This document shows positions 1-7,403 of a DNA stretch of 22,314 nt, in pieces (the first letter of the stretch is position 1; each line of letters opens with the position of its first letter). Both the position numbers and the translations under genes were made by a program. Source of the DNA: a virus; the IMG/VR virus record IMGVR_UViG_3300049726_000133, positions 1 through 22,314 of that record. One strand, given 5' to 3'. The notes beneath the pieces are model-generated. The model saw only the letters and a program-made list of their open reading frames with translations. It did not search any database and was not told the origin of the DNA.

Positions 1-1539
1 GAGTTTGCCTGGCGCGATTTAGCTCGCGATTACCTGGCAGACTTTGGCGAATATACGCTGCTGGACTGGAAAGCTTACCCTGCCCACCGACTGGTATGTG
101 ACGAGCTGCAAAAGGTGCGGGATTATATTGACAGTAAAGGTGAAAGTGGGACCGGTGCGTTGATCATCGAAATGCCGCCGCAAGCCGGTAAGACCACGAT
201 GGCGATTAAGTTATTTATTGCCTGGATGCTGGGTAAGGCGCCGGATACCCGCTCGCTGATTGCAACCTACGGCGCAGATCTGAGCAAGCTCCATTCTGAA
301 GACACCCAGGATATTGTTAAATCCGAGCGCTACCAGGCGCTTTTTGGGGAACGGGCATACAGCGCGCACACGGTTGAGATCGATGTGGATACCAGTTCCA
401 AATCCTACTGGAGGATCGAAGGCTATAAGGGTAGCGTGACCGCCGTGGGCGTGGGCGGTGGCGGTGTGGGGCGCTCTTTCGAACTCGTGATCGTGGATGA
501 TCCCTATAAAAATCAACAGGAAGCGAAAAATCCCGAGATCCGCAAAAAGGTATCAAAATGGTTCGATAACGTGGTCATGTCCCGGCGTAAAAAAGGGACG
601 GCGATAGTTCTGGTCCACACCCGCTGGGATCGGGATGACCTGATTGGGGAACAGGAACGCCTGATGGTGACCGATGCGAAATCCCTGCAATGGCGCATTG
701 TAAGCATCCCGGCTTACCCACTGGAAGCGCATGAATATGCATTGGATGAGGGATTGCAGAAAGAAGCGATGAAGGACGGGGTTTATAAGCCGATGGCAGA
801 CCCGCTGGAAAGGGAAGCGGGAAGCAAACAAAGCTTCTGCCCACAATTATTTCCAGATGATCACCTGGAAACGACCCGCATCCGCCTGGAGGCCAAAGGT
901 GAAAGCATGGTCTGGTTTGCGACCTATATGCAGCAGCCAAGGCCGGAGATGGGCGAATTTTTCGGGCGGGGCGGGATCAAGATCGTTGATGAAGCCCCGG
1001 AAGGGTTGCGCTGGTACCGTTATATTGACCTAGCGCTGGGAAAAAGCAAGCGCTCGGATTTAAATACCTGCGCGGCAGTGGCTGTGGATGGGGTTGCCAA
1101 CATTTACGCGCGGGATATGATCCGCATCCGGCAGTATGCCAATTTCTTGAAGGTCATCAAAGAAGTGATGCTCTTCGAAAAGGGTACGATCTGGGGCGTG
1201 GAAAGCAACCTCTTCCAGGAACTGGCCTTCCTGGAATTGATCAACGATCCTGAATTAATCGGGATCCCGATTTTCCCAATCATCGCCAGCGACGATAAAG
1301 AAAGTGATGCCAGGGTTTTACAGGCCCGGGCTTCAGTTGGAAAACTATTTTTCGTGCGTGGGGACTGGAACGAAGAAGCGGTAAATGAATTTATTGAGTT
1401 CCCGGATGGGGCGCATGATGACCAGGTGGATACCATTGCCCGCGGAGTTAAGTTATCAGTGGTTCTGGCAAATGTATTGAATGGACCTCCTGTAGGAACT
1501 TTGGTTATTGATGATCGGGTTGAAATAAGCCCTTATTAA
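1..1539 (+). CDS. terL: Terminase large subunit (partial, 5' end outside window)
   Basis: This is the DNA-packaging motor: an ATPase plus nuclease that docks on the portal, pumps DNA into the procapsid and cuts the concatemer. The frame is open from base 1, so the true start lies upstream and 512 residues are visible. Counting from the first visible codon, a Walker A-like PPQAGKTT is at about 59-66, Walker B VIVDDP at about 163-168 and a coupling-type segment HTRWDRDDL at about 207-215. The RNase H-like nuclease half has YIDLALG with Asp at about 343, an acidic WGVES near 401 and HDDQVD at about 472-477. The linker QQPRPEMGEFF between the halves is typical of the family. A GTG at 115 is an unlikely start because it sits just before the ATPase core and the upstream codons read as normal TerL N-terminus. 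The portal gene follows 11 bases after the stop. Confidence 0.95.
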   Translation, partial: EFAWRDLARDYLADFGEYTLLDWKAYPAHRLVCDELQKVRDYIDSKGESGTGALIIEMPPQAGKTTMAIKLFIAWMLGKAPDTRSLIATYGADLSKLHSEDTQDIVKSERYQALFGERAYSAHTVEIDVDTSSKSYWRIEGYKGSVTAVGVGGGGVGRSFELVIVDDPYKNQQEAKNPEIRKKVSKWFDNVVMSRRKKGTAIVLVHTRWDRDDLIGEQERLMVTDAKSLQWRIVSIPAYPLEAHEYALDEGLQKEAMKDGVYKPMADPLEREAGSKQSFCPQLFPDDHLETTRIRLEAKGESMVWFATYMQQPRPEMGEFFGRGGIKIVDEAPEGLRWYRYIDLALGKSKRSDLNTCAAVAVDGVANIYARDMIRIRQYANFLKVIKEVMLFEKGTIWGVESNLFQELAFLELINDPELIGIPIFPIIASDDKESDARVLQARASVGKLFFVRGDWNEEAVNEFIEFPDGAHDDQVDTIARGVKLSVVLANVLNGPPVGTLVIDDRVEISPY

Positions 1540-1550
1540 AAGGATTTTGT

Positions 1551-3203
1551 ATGCCCAGAAAATTGACCGCAGAACGAAAAATAAAAGAGCTTCAAAATCA
1601 AGATCCGACCGCTCTCTTGCAAAAAGAAGTGAGCAGCCTTAAAGGTTTGGCTGAAACTGCCCAATTCAAAAACGAGGTCTTGCTGGAAAGGCTGGCTGAG
1701 CTCGAACTGACAATGGAAGACCGTGGCTGGATGCGCATGGCTGGCCAGTCTTCGCTTGAATTCTCGCGGGAAGGTTTGAAACTGATCAATCGGCTGGCCA
1801 GGATAATGTATTTGAAAAACCCGCTTATCCAACGCGGGGTGAATGTGCAGGCCTATTATGTATTTGGTCAGGGCATGTATATCTCTGCACCGGACGATGC
1901 GATTAATAAGGTCATTCAGGACTTCCTGGATGATCCTAAAAATAGGGCCGAGTTAACCGGGCAGCAGGCTATGACCATGAAGGAAAAGGAATTACAGCTG
2001 TTCGGAAATATTTACCTGGTTTTCTTTTCCAACATTGCGACCGGTAAAGTGCTGATGCGCTCCATTCCTCCGGATGAGGTAGATGACATCATCACCAACC
2101 CCGAAGACCGCAAAGATCCCTGGTATTACAAACGCTCCTGGACCCAGGATGATTTTGATATGGAAACCGGTACAACCAGCCAGAATACAAAAATAGCCTA
2201 TTATCCCGACTGGCGGCATGACCCCGTTGATAAATCGCAAAAAATTGGCGGAATCGATATCCAATGGGACCAGCCTGTTTACCATGTCAAGGTAGGCGGC
2301 CTTTCAGATATGAAATTCGGCATGTCCGAGGTTTATGCAGCGCTGGACTGGGCCAAAGCCTATAAAGAATTCCTGGAGGATTGGGCTACCATCACGCGGG
2401 CCTATACGCGCTTTGCTTTCCAGGTAACAGCCAAGGGTGGCGCTGTAGGCCGGGCCGCTGCCAAAGCCAAATTGAATACGACCCAATCCGACACCAACCA
2501 GGAAACAAATCCACCACCGGCTGCCGGTGCCTATTTTATTTCGGATCCGGATCAGAGCATTTCACCGATCCGCACGGCCGGGGCGACCGTAAGCCCAGCC
2601 GATGGACGCCGGATGTTATTGATGGTCGCTGCTGTGGCAGGTCTGCCAGAAACGTTTTATGGGGATGCCACAGCTGGGACATTGGCGACGGCCAAGTCGC
2701 TGGATCGACCCACAGAGCTGAAAATGAAGGACCGCCAGACCTTATGGTCGGATATTTTCATTAATATTCTTTTGTATGTGATCAGCAAATCCGCCCGGGC
2801 TGTTGATAGCGAATTATTCAACCAGGTGCAGGTTGCAGATGCCGGGGAAGGTGTTTTCAAACTGACACAGAAGAACGGCTCTGATATTTCGGTAAAAGCG
2901 GAATTCCCTCCAATTCTTGAACATGACGTGACTTCATCGGTCAATGCGATTGTTCAGGCAGCCACATTAAACAGCTATACACCTGCTGGGACAATGGATC
3001 CCCAGACCACATCCAGATTGTTATTAAATGCACTGGGCGTACCGGATGTGGATGGGGTGATGAAAGTTCTGTTTCCTGAAGGGATCGACACCAAAACAGC
3101 GGTGACCACGACGCAGGAAGCCGCCATGTTGGAAGTGGTAAGGGATTTCAAAACAGTTTTGGCAACGTTTATGGAGAAATACAATGTTCCTGCCGCTGTC
3201 TAA
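1551..3203 (+). CDS. Portal protein
   Basis: This 550-residue protein should form the dodecameric ring at the head vertex through which DNA enters and leaves, and on which TerL and the connectors dock. An AAAGGA site lies before the ATG. The first ~60 residues are a charged helix. Then come portal-like segments: RGVNVQAYYVFGQGMYI, a central KELQLFGNIYLVFF strand-rich part with IPPDEVDDI, and GLPETFYGD at about 364-372 followed by the ATAKSLDRPTELKMKDRQ helix, which resembles the portal stem/crown region in many siphoviruses. Length and position directly after TerL fit the family. The 3' end overlaps the minor head gene by 20 bases. I recognise it by pattern and context, not by a catalytic motif. 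Confidence 0.92.
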   Translation: MPRKLTAERKIKELQNQDPTALLQKEVSSLKGLAETAQFKNEVLLERLAELELTMEDRGWMRMAGQSSLEFSREGLKLINRLARIMYLKNPLIQRGVNVQAYYVFGQGMYISAPDDAINKVIQDFLDDPKNRAELTGQQAMTMKEKELQLFGNIYLVFFSNIATGKVLMRSIPPDEVDDIITNPEDRKDPWYYKRSWTQDDFDMETGTTSQNTKIAYYPDWRHDPVDKSQKIGGIDIQWDQPVYHVKVGGLSDMKFGMSEVYAALDWAKAYKEFLEDWATITRAYTRFAFQVTAKGGAVGRAAAKAKLNTTQSDTNQETNPPPAAGAYFISDPDQSISPIRTAGATVSPADGRRMLLMVAAVAGLPETFYGDATAGTLATAKSLDRPTELKMKDRQTLWSDIFINILLYVISKSARAVDSELFNQVQVADAGEGVFKLTQKNGSDISVKAEFPPILEHDVTSSVNAIVQAATLNSYTPAGTMDPQTTSRLLLNALGVPDVDGVMKVLFPEGIDTKTAVTTTQEAAMLEVVRDFKTVLATFMEKYNVPAAV

Positions 3204-3978
3204 TTCGCTGAACCTTTTGGAGGCAACGATCCGCCATAACCGCAAGCGTCGTATTTTGACGCCCGCCGAAATATTGCTTGAACGGCAGTTGAAAGGCGCT
3301 TTTAAATCGCAGGGGAAAATTCTGGTAAAACGCCTGGCCAAGTTGAAAGGTCACTTCCAGGAAGCTTCCGGTGATTTCATGGATCCGTTGATGGATGATG
3401 TTTTTGGCGATACCGGCAATCTGTTCTTGGAGCCGTTATCGGCTGCGGTTAAGGCCATGCTCCTCTCCGGAGCCAAGGTCATGATCGGAGATTTGAAGCT
3501 GGACTTTTCTTTCTCGCTGAAGAACCCACGGGCTGTAGATTACTTGAAGGCGCACGGCGCCGACCTGGTGGCTTCGATTGACGATACGACCCGGGAACGG
3601 GTCAAGACACTGGTTACCCAGGCGGTTGATGAAGGCTGGAGTTACGGCGACACCGCCCGGCAAATGGTCCAGTTATATGATGAATTTGCTGAAGGACGCC
3701 CACAGGATAATATAGCCAGCCGGGCCCACATGATTGCAGTCACAGAAGCAGGCAATTCTTACGAAGAAGGTAATTATGAAGTTATTTCCGGACTGAAGGA
3801 TGATGGCATTGATGCTGAGAAGTCCTGGGATACATCCAGCAGCGCCAGCATATGTGATGAATGCCAGGCCAATGCCGATGAAGGTTGGATCCCAGCTGAG
3901 GATGTGCATCAATCAGGCGATGATCATCCACTTGCTCATCCCGGATGTGAATGTGATGAAGAGTATAGAGTAGTTTAG
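3184..3978 (+). CDS. SPP1 gp7/Mu gpF-like minor head (head morphogenesis) protein
   Basis: This 264-residue minor capsid protein probably sits inside the head at the portal vertex. Members of the SPP1 gp7/Mu F family bind the portal and affect assembly and genome exit. The C-terminal third carries the family hallmark: SRAHMIAVTEAGNSYEEGN, then KSWDT, then a cysteine/histidine set CDEC (224-227), H248, H252 and CEC (255-257), which look like a metal-binding cluster in the order CxxC...HxxxHPxCxC. The N-terminal half is basic and helical. The start overlaps the portal end by 20 bases, but a GGAGA six bases or so upstream supports the ATG at 3184. It is the last gene before the accessory block. 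Confidence 0.9.
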   Translation: MFLPLSNSLNLLEATIRHNRKRRILTPAEILLERQLKGAFKSQGKILVKRLAKLKGHFQEASGDFMDPLMDDVFGDTGNLFLEPLSAAVKAMLLSGAKVMIGDLKLDFSFSLKNPRAVDYLKAHGADLVASIDDTTRERVKTLVTQAVDEGWSYGDTARQMVQLYDEFAEGRPQDNIASRAHMIAVTEAGNSYEEGNYEVISGLKDDGIDAEKSWDTSSSASICDECQANADEGWIPAEDVHQSGDDHPLAHPGCECDEEYRVV

Positions 3979-3989
3979 GAGAATATGAG

Positions 3990-4451
3990 ATGACAGTATC
4001 AGCGAAGTGGTTTGGACAGGCTATTATGCAAGCGTTCGGTTCAGGTTCTGCGGGTAATAACCCCAATATTGATTATTTGAGTGACACAATCAATGTAATG
4101 TTGTGCACCAATGCTTACACACCGAACCAGGATACACATGTTTTCAAGTCGGATGTAACCAATGAAGTTGCCAGCGGTGGTGGTTACACCACTGGCGGTA
4201 AAGCCCTGACCACTAAAACATTAGGTTATACCGGCGCCACCAATGTAATTATGTTTGATGCCGATGATGTTTCCTGGGCCGCTTCAACGATCACAGCCAG
4301 GTATGCAGTAATTTACGATAATACACCTGCTACGGACGCAACCAGGCCATTATTGGGATATGTCGATTTTGGTGCTGATGTTTCCACCACCAATGGCACT
4401 TTCACAATTACCTGGGATGCAGCTGGACTGTTTACTATAACTCCTGCATAA
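3990..4451 (+). CDS. Conserved phage virion protein, function unknown
   Basis: This 153-residue protein is recurrent in siphovirus head regions but has no assigned function that I know of. It starts at an ATG preceded by TAGGAGA. Recognisable signature stretches are DTINVMLCTNAYTPNQDTH, GGGYTTGGKAL, MFDADDVSWAASTITARYAVIYD and the closing TFTITWDAAGLF. The alternating hydrophobic/polar pattern with many Gly, Thr and Asp suggests an all-beta sandwich. No signal peptide or membrane segment is visible. It opens the five-gene block between the minor head protein and the capsid protease, so a capsid-surface or head-fibre role is an inference from position. Confidence 0.8.
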   Translation: MTVSAKWFGQAIMQAFGSGSAGNNPNIDYLSDTINVMLCTNAYTPNQDTHVFKSDVTNEVASGGGYTTGGKALTTKTLGYTGATNVIMFDADDVSWAASTITARYAVIYDNTPATDATRPLLGYVDFGADVSTTNGTFTITWDAAGLFTITPA

Positions 4452-4465
4452 AAGGATGATTTGTT

Positions 4466-5128
4466 ATGCCAGATAATACAACTCTCCCGGGAACGGGCGA
4501 TGTAATAGCTGATGAAGCTGTGACCATAAACTCTCAATCCGTAAAGGTGCAGTTGGTCAAAATTGCATTAGGTGCTTTCGATGCCTATGACATGGATTTG
4601 GACAGTGGTCAACAAACCAAAGCCAACTCCTTACCTGTCGTTTTACCTTCTGACCAAACCGTACCCGTTTCGGGAGTTGGAACCAATTCGGTTACCGCTA
4701 CTCTCACTGTTACAAATGGAGCCTACTCAATAGCGGATGTGGCTGGTGGATTGATCACCTTTGCCAATGCTGTAAGCGCGAATGGTAAAAGTTCGATTAT
4801 CAATTCCATAAAACTTGCGGGTGTGGCGGCAATACCTTACGAGTTGTGGTTCTTCTCTTCGGATATTGCCACACCTCGGGCAGATAATGCCGTATTCGGC
4901 TTAGCGGCAGCAGACGGTTTGATCTTTCTTGGCGCCGTCCCTATCAATGTTGCCGATTACAACGCGGCTCAAACTGCCTTCAATAATGCAACGATCCGCG
5001 CCGCAGGTTTACAGGTCAAGGCCGGTGCAGGCACCACAACAATTTATGCTTACCTGAAATGTTTGGCCGCAACTTCACCGGCTACTACAACCATCTATTT
5101 GACAGTGGATTTTGAATACATAAACTAA
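4466..5128 (+). CDS. Conserved phage structural protein, probably beta-rich and surface-exposed
   Basis: This 220-residue protein has the N-terminal pattern TLPGTGDVIADEAVTINSQ followed by VQLVKIALGAFDAYD and LPVVLPSDQTVPV, an arrangement common in phage structural proteins of unknown function. After a Thr/Val-rich segment, a C-terminal domain of about 130 residues (from the SANGKSSIINSIKL segment) looks like a beta-sandwich ending in TIYLTVDFEYIN. An AAAGGA precedes the ATG. Its TAA shares one base with the ATG of the LamG gene (TAATG), so the two are probably translationally coupled. A role as a head-surface or fibre-base protein is inferred from neighbours; nothing in the sequence proves it. 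Confidence 0.75.
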   Translation: MPDNTTLPGTGDVIADEAVTINSQSVKVQLVKIALGAFDAYDMDLDSGQQTKANSLPVVLPSDQTVPVSGVGTNSVTATLTVTNGAYSIADVAGGLITFANAVSANGKSSIINSIKLAGVAAIPYELWFFSSDIATPRADNAVFGLAAADGLIFLGAVPINVADYNAAQTAFNNATIRAAGLQVKAGAGTTTIYAYLKCLAATSPATTTIYLTVDFEYIN

Positions 5129-5907
5129 TGGTCTACATAATTCGGTCCCACGCATCCAGGCGGTATGAAGGTGAAACTTACGAGCGAAAACTCGTAAGGA
5201 TGTTTGGGACCACCATTGTAGGTTATTGGCCATGCGATGAACCTTCTGGGACGATCCTTTATAACCATGCCGGGATAGGGAACAGCAATGCTCTGAATGG
5301 AGTTATCTCTTCCTCTCGTTTTGTTTATCCCGGGATCGGTGACCGCCGAAATGCATTAAATTTAAACGTCACAACAGGCTTCCTAAATATATATACAGCA
5401 GATTTAAATTCCGCCTTTAGTAAAACTGAAGGAGCTGTATCTATTTGGGTTGGAACAACCTCTACCAATGTGTGGACAGATGGTCTTGCTCATTTCATTT
5501 TCTCCCTGGCCACTGCAAGCGCCTTAGATACTATTGTTTTGCAAAAAACAGCCACTAATGGAACCTTATCCATTACCGTAACCGGAAACAGTACTGCCCG
5601 AACCAAAACTTATTCTATAGGAACTACTCTCATAGGATGGTTCCACTTTGGACTTACATGGAGTTCGTCCGGTGGATATATTCATGCTTATGTAAACGGA
5701 GTGGAATTTACAGGCGCTACTGAATTGGCCTATCCTGCTTTTTCAGCAGGGGCTCTGCTCAGTACTCAATGTGTGATTGGTAACCAAACCACATCGGCAA
5801 GCGTTGCATGGCAAGGTTCCCTTGCTCATTGCCTATTGTTGAATAGGGCCATCTCTGCCAATGAAATGCTGGATGTTTATAACTATCCCATAAGGTTGAA
5901 GAGATGA
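5128..5907 (+). CDS. LamG/concanavalin A-like lectin-fold protein
   Basis: This 259-residue protein carries one laminin G-like (concanavalin-fold) domain, which usually binds glycans or proteins; on a virion it would act as an adhesin. Diagnostic parts are GYWPCDEPSG (32-41), the usual opening strand of phage LamG domains, the central GWFHFGLTWSS...HAYVNGVEF strand pair (about 170-195) and the closing GSLAHCLLLNRAISANEMLDVYN (about 231-253). The ATG at 5128 overlaps the upstream stop by one base. A second in-frame ATG at 5200 lies directly after an AAGGA with no spacing, so it is less likely. The stop overlaps the next ATG by four bases. The gene is visibly AT-richer than the TerL and capsid genes. 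Confidence 0.85.
   Translation: MVYIIRSHASRRYEGETYERKLVRMFGTTIVGYWPCDEPSGTILYNHAGIGNSNALNGVISSSRFVYPGIGDRRNALNLNVTTGFLNIYTADLNSAFSKTEGAVSIWVGTTSTNVWTDGLAHFIFSLATASALDTIVLQKTATNGTLSITVTGNSTARTKTYSIGTTLIGWFHFGLTWSSSGGYIHAYVNGVEFTGATELAYPAFSAGALLSTQCVIGNQTTSASVAWQGSLAHCLLLNRAISANEMLDVYNYPIRLKR
5177..5198 (+). repeat. 8-bp inverted repeat near the start of the LamG gene
   Basis: CTTACGAG and CTCGTAAG form a perfect eight-base stem with a six-base CGAAAA loop, about 50 bases into the LamG coding region. The second arm runs into AAGGATG at the alternative Met25. It might affect translation of this gene; chance is also likely. Confidence 0.35.
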
Positions 5908-7073
5908 GCCTATTATTACTTTTCAATCAAGGAGGAGGATCGGTACCGCAAACCGTGACAGTACCCGGGCCCGCTACGTGTTCAGCTTCTGGGATTGTAC
6001 CTTCCATAACAGCATCTTCAAATATTACATCATCGGTTGCTTCATGCCCCGCGGTTGAAGTTGCACCCTCTTTAACTGCATCTTCAAATGTTGTTTCCTC
6101 CGCGGCTTCCTCCCCGGCAAGTGAAGTTTCTCCTGCAATCGCAGCAACCGCTAACGTTGTTTCATCCGCTGCCGCATGCCCGGCAAATGGAATAACTCCA
6201 ACAATTTCAGCAGGCTCTAATCTTACAGAAGTCGCGGGAACAGCTTCAGCAGGCGCGGTAGTTCCAATTCTGACAGCAACATCCAATGTTGTAAGTCCAT
6301 ATGCTGCATCCACCGCATTGATGGTTGCACCGTCCGTTTCAGTAGGATCAAGCGCGTCAGTTACATCAACGGTTGCTACATCCGGAGCTTCTGAAATTGT
6401 TCCGGCCATAACTGCATCCAGCCAGGTTACCACTACAGCAGGAACAGCGAATGCGGCATTAATCGCGCCTTCAATTTCTATCCCTTATACCGTTTTATGC
6501 GTTGCTGGAACCGTCGCCGCATCAGCCCCCACACCCTTATTGAGTGGCGGAACGGGAGTTACTTCAGTGGCGGCCAATGCTAATGCCCAAAGTATTACTC
6601 CAACTTTAGTCTGGTCTTCTCAAATAACGTCCCTTGCTGGAATTTCTACCGCAAACATAAATGCTCCTGTAATTGTCGCTGGTTCTTTACTTACAACGAT
6701 TGCCGGGCCTGCCAATTCTCAAAGTTTTTCACCTTCCATTTCAGTGGGTGCAATAAGATTGGTTCCCGTGGCAACAAGTTTGGCAAATATAAATATTCCA
6801 TCTGTTTCATGTAATTCCTTGATGGTTATTCCTGTCAGTGTCGCCATTGCAAATATATGGCCTCCTATTATTTCAGGATCATTATTAGTTCAAATTCTTA
6901 TTTCTACTATAGCCAGGATTAAGGTTATGGAATTCAACCAGGCAGAAATTAATAAAAAAAGTGCCAGTCAACATTTCATTATGGTAAATGACTTATCTGA
7001 TGGATTTATTTTGAAATCTTACAAAAATACTACTCACATTCTCCAGGAAGTAGAAGGAGACCAGGAATTATGA
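5904..7073 (+). CDS. Tandem-repeat surface protein of unknown function
   Basis: I do not recognise this 389-residue protein as a named family. After MSLLLLFNQGGG, about fourteen degenerate copies of a ~22-residue unit fill residues 23-341. The approximate consensus is P-x-[IL]-x-A-x-S-x-[VI]-x-S-x-A-A-x-x-A-x-x-x-[IV]-x: a Pro after a short strand, then Ser/Thr and Ala-rich turns. The early copies are also similar at DNA level, with GCATCTTCAAAT recurring at 6012 and 6078, exactly 66 bases apart. Copies diverge towards the C-terminus. The last ~48 residues are non-repetitive and charged (MEFNQAEINKKSASQHF onward). It overlaps both neighbours by ATGA. A repetitive beta fibre or spacer on the head surface is inferred. 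Confidence 0.75.
   Translation: MSLLLLFNQGGGSVPQTVTVPGPATCSASGIVPSITASSNITSSVASCPAVEVAPSLTASSNVVSSAASSPASEVSPAIAATANVVSSAAACPANGITPTISAGSNLTEVAGTASAGAVVPILTATSNVVSPYAASTALMVAPSVSVGSSASVTSTVATSGASEIVPAITASSQVTTTAGTANAALIAPSISIPYTVLCVAGTVAASAPTPLLSGGTGVTSVAANANAQSITPTLVWSSQITSLAGISTANINAPVIVAGSLLTTIAGPANSQSFSPSISVGAIRLVPVATSLANINIPSVSCNSLMVIPVSVAIANIWPPIISGSLLVQILISTIARIKVMEFNQAEINKKSASQHFIMVNDLSDGFILKSYKNTTHILQEVEGDQEL
5970..6926 (+). repeat. Coding tandem repeat, ~66-bp period, about 14 degenerate units
   Basis: The protein-level period is 20-24 residues, mostly 22. The first three or four units keep clear DNA similarity, including ACTGCATCTTCAAATGTTGT-type blocks and CCGGCAA near unit ends. 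Later units conserve only the Pro and Ala/Ser pattern. This suggests growth by unequal duplication at the 5' end, with older units drifting. Confidence 0.75.
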
Positions 7074-7390
7074 CTATTTCCATTGTTGCTGAAGCTCACA
7101 TTGGAGATACCGTCCAATTTGAATTAACCATCAAGGATCAGGATGGAAATGTAGTGAATATTTCTACTGCATCAACCATCCAGATTATTTTCAAGGATCC
7201 TTCTGGTACTGTTTTAACCAAAACAGCCACTTTAGTTGATGGTGGTGTTTATGGAAAAATGCAATATACAACTTTACCCACCGATTTGAACCAATCGGGC
7301 GAATGGACTTATCAAGGTTTTGTGATTATCGGGACCGGACAATGGCATACGGATGAAGCGATCATTCCGGTAAGGTCTAATTTAGTTTAA
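7070..7390 (+). CDS. BppU N-terminal-like Ig-fold protein
   Basis: This single-domain 106-residue protein has the pattern of the Ig-like domain at the N-terminus of phage baseplate upper proteins (BppU family): GDTVQFELTIKDQDGNVVNIS near 12-32, IQIIFKDPSGTVL, then a GGVYGKMQYTTL turn and SGEWTYQGFVI, ending with a strand-like IIPVRSNLV. In known phages such domains attach host-binding parts to the particle. It overlaps the repeat protein by ATGA (7070-7073) and has a GAAGGAGA site about 12 bases upstream. It could display or anchor the repeat and LamG proteins, but its place among the head genes is unusual for a baseplate-type domain. Confidence 0.75.
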   Translation: MTISIVAEAHIGDTVQFELTIKDQDGNVVNISTASTIQIIFKDPSGTVLTKTATLVDGGVYGKMQYTTLPTDLNQSGEWTYQGFVIIGTGQWHTDEAIIPVRSNLV

Positions 7391-7403
7391 TCGGAGGTTA
7401 AGC

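Noticed and set aside
2381-2764. 127-codon + strand frame inside the portal gene
   Set aside because: Out of frame with the portal, Cys/Arg/Gly-rich, no ribosome site and no domain pattern.
5927-6433. 168-codon open frame on the - strand opposite the repeat protein
   Set aside because: It mirrors the repeats of the + strand gene; long opposite frames arise from the repeated Ala/Ser/Thr codons. No ribosome site, and the + strand gene has overlap-coupled neighbours.
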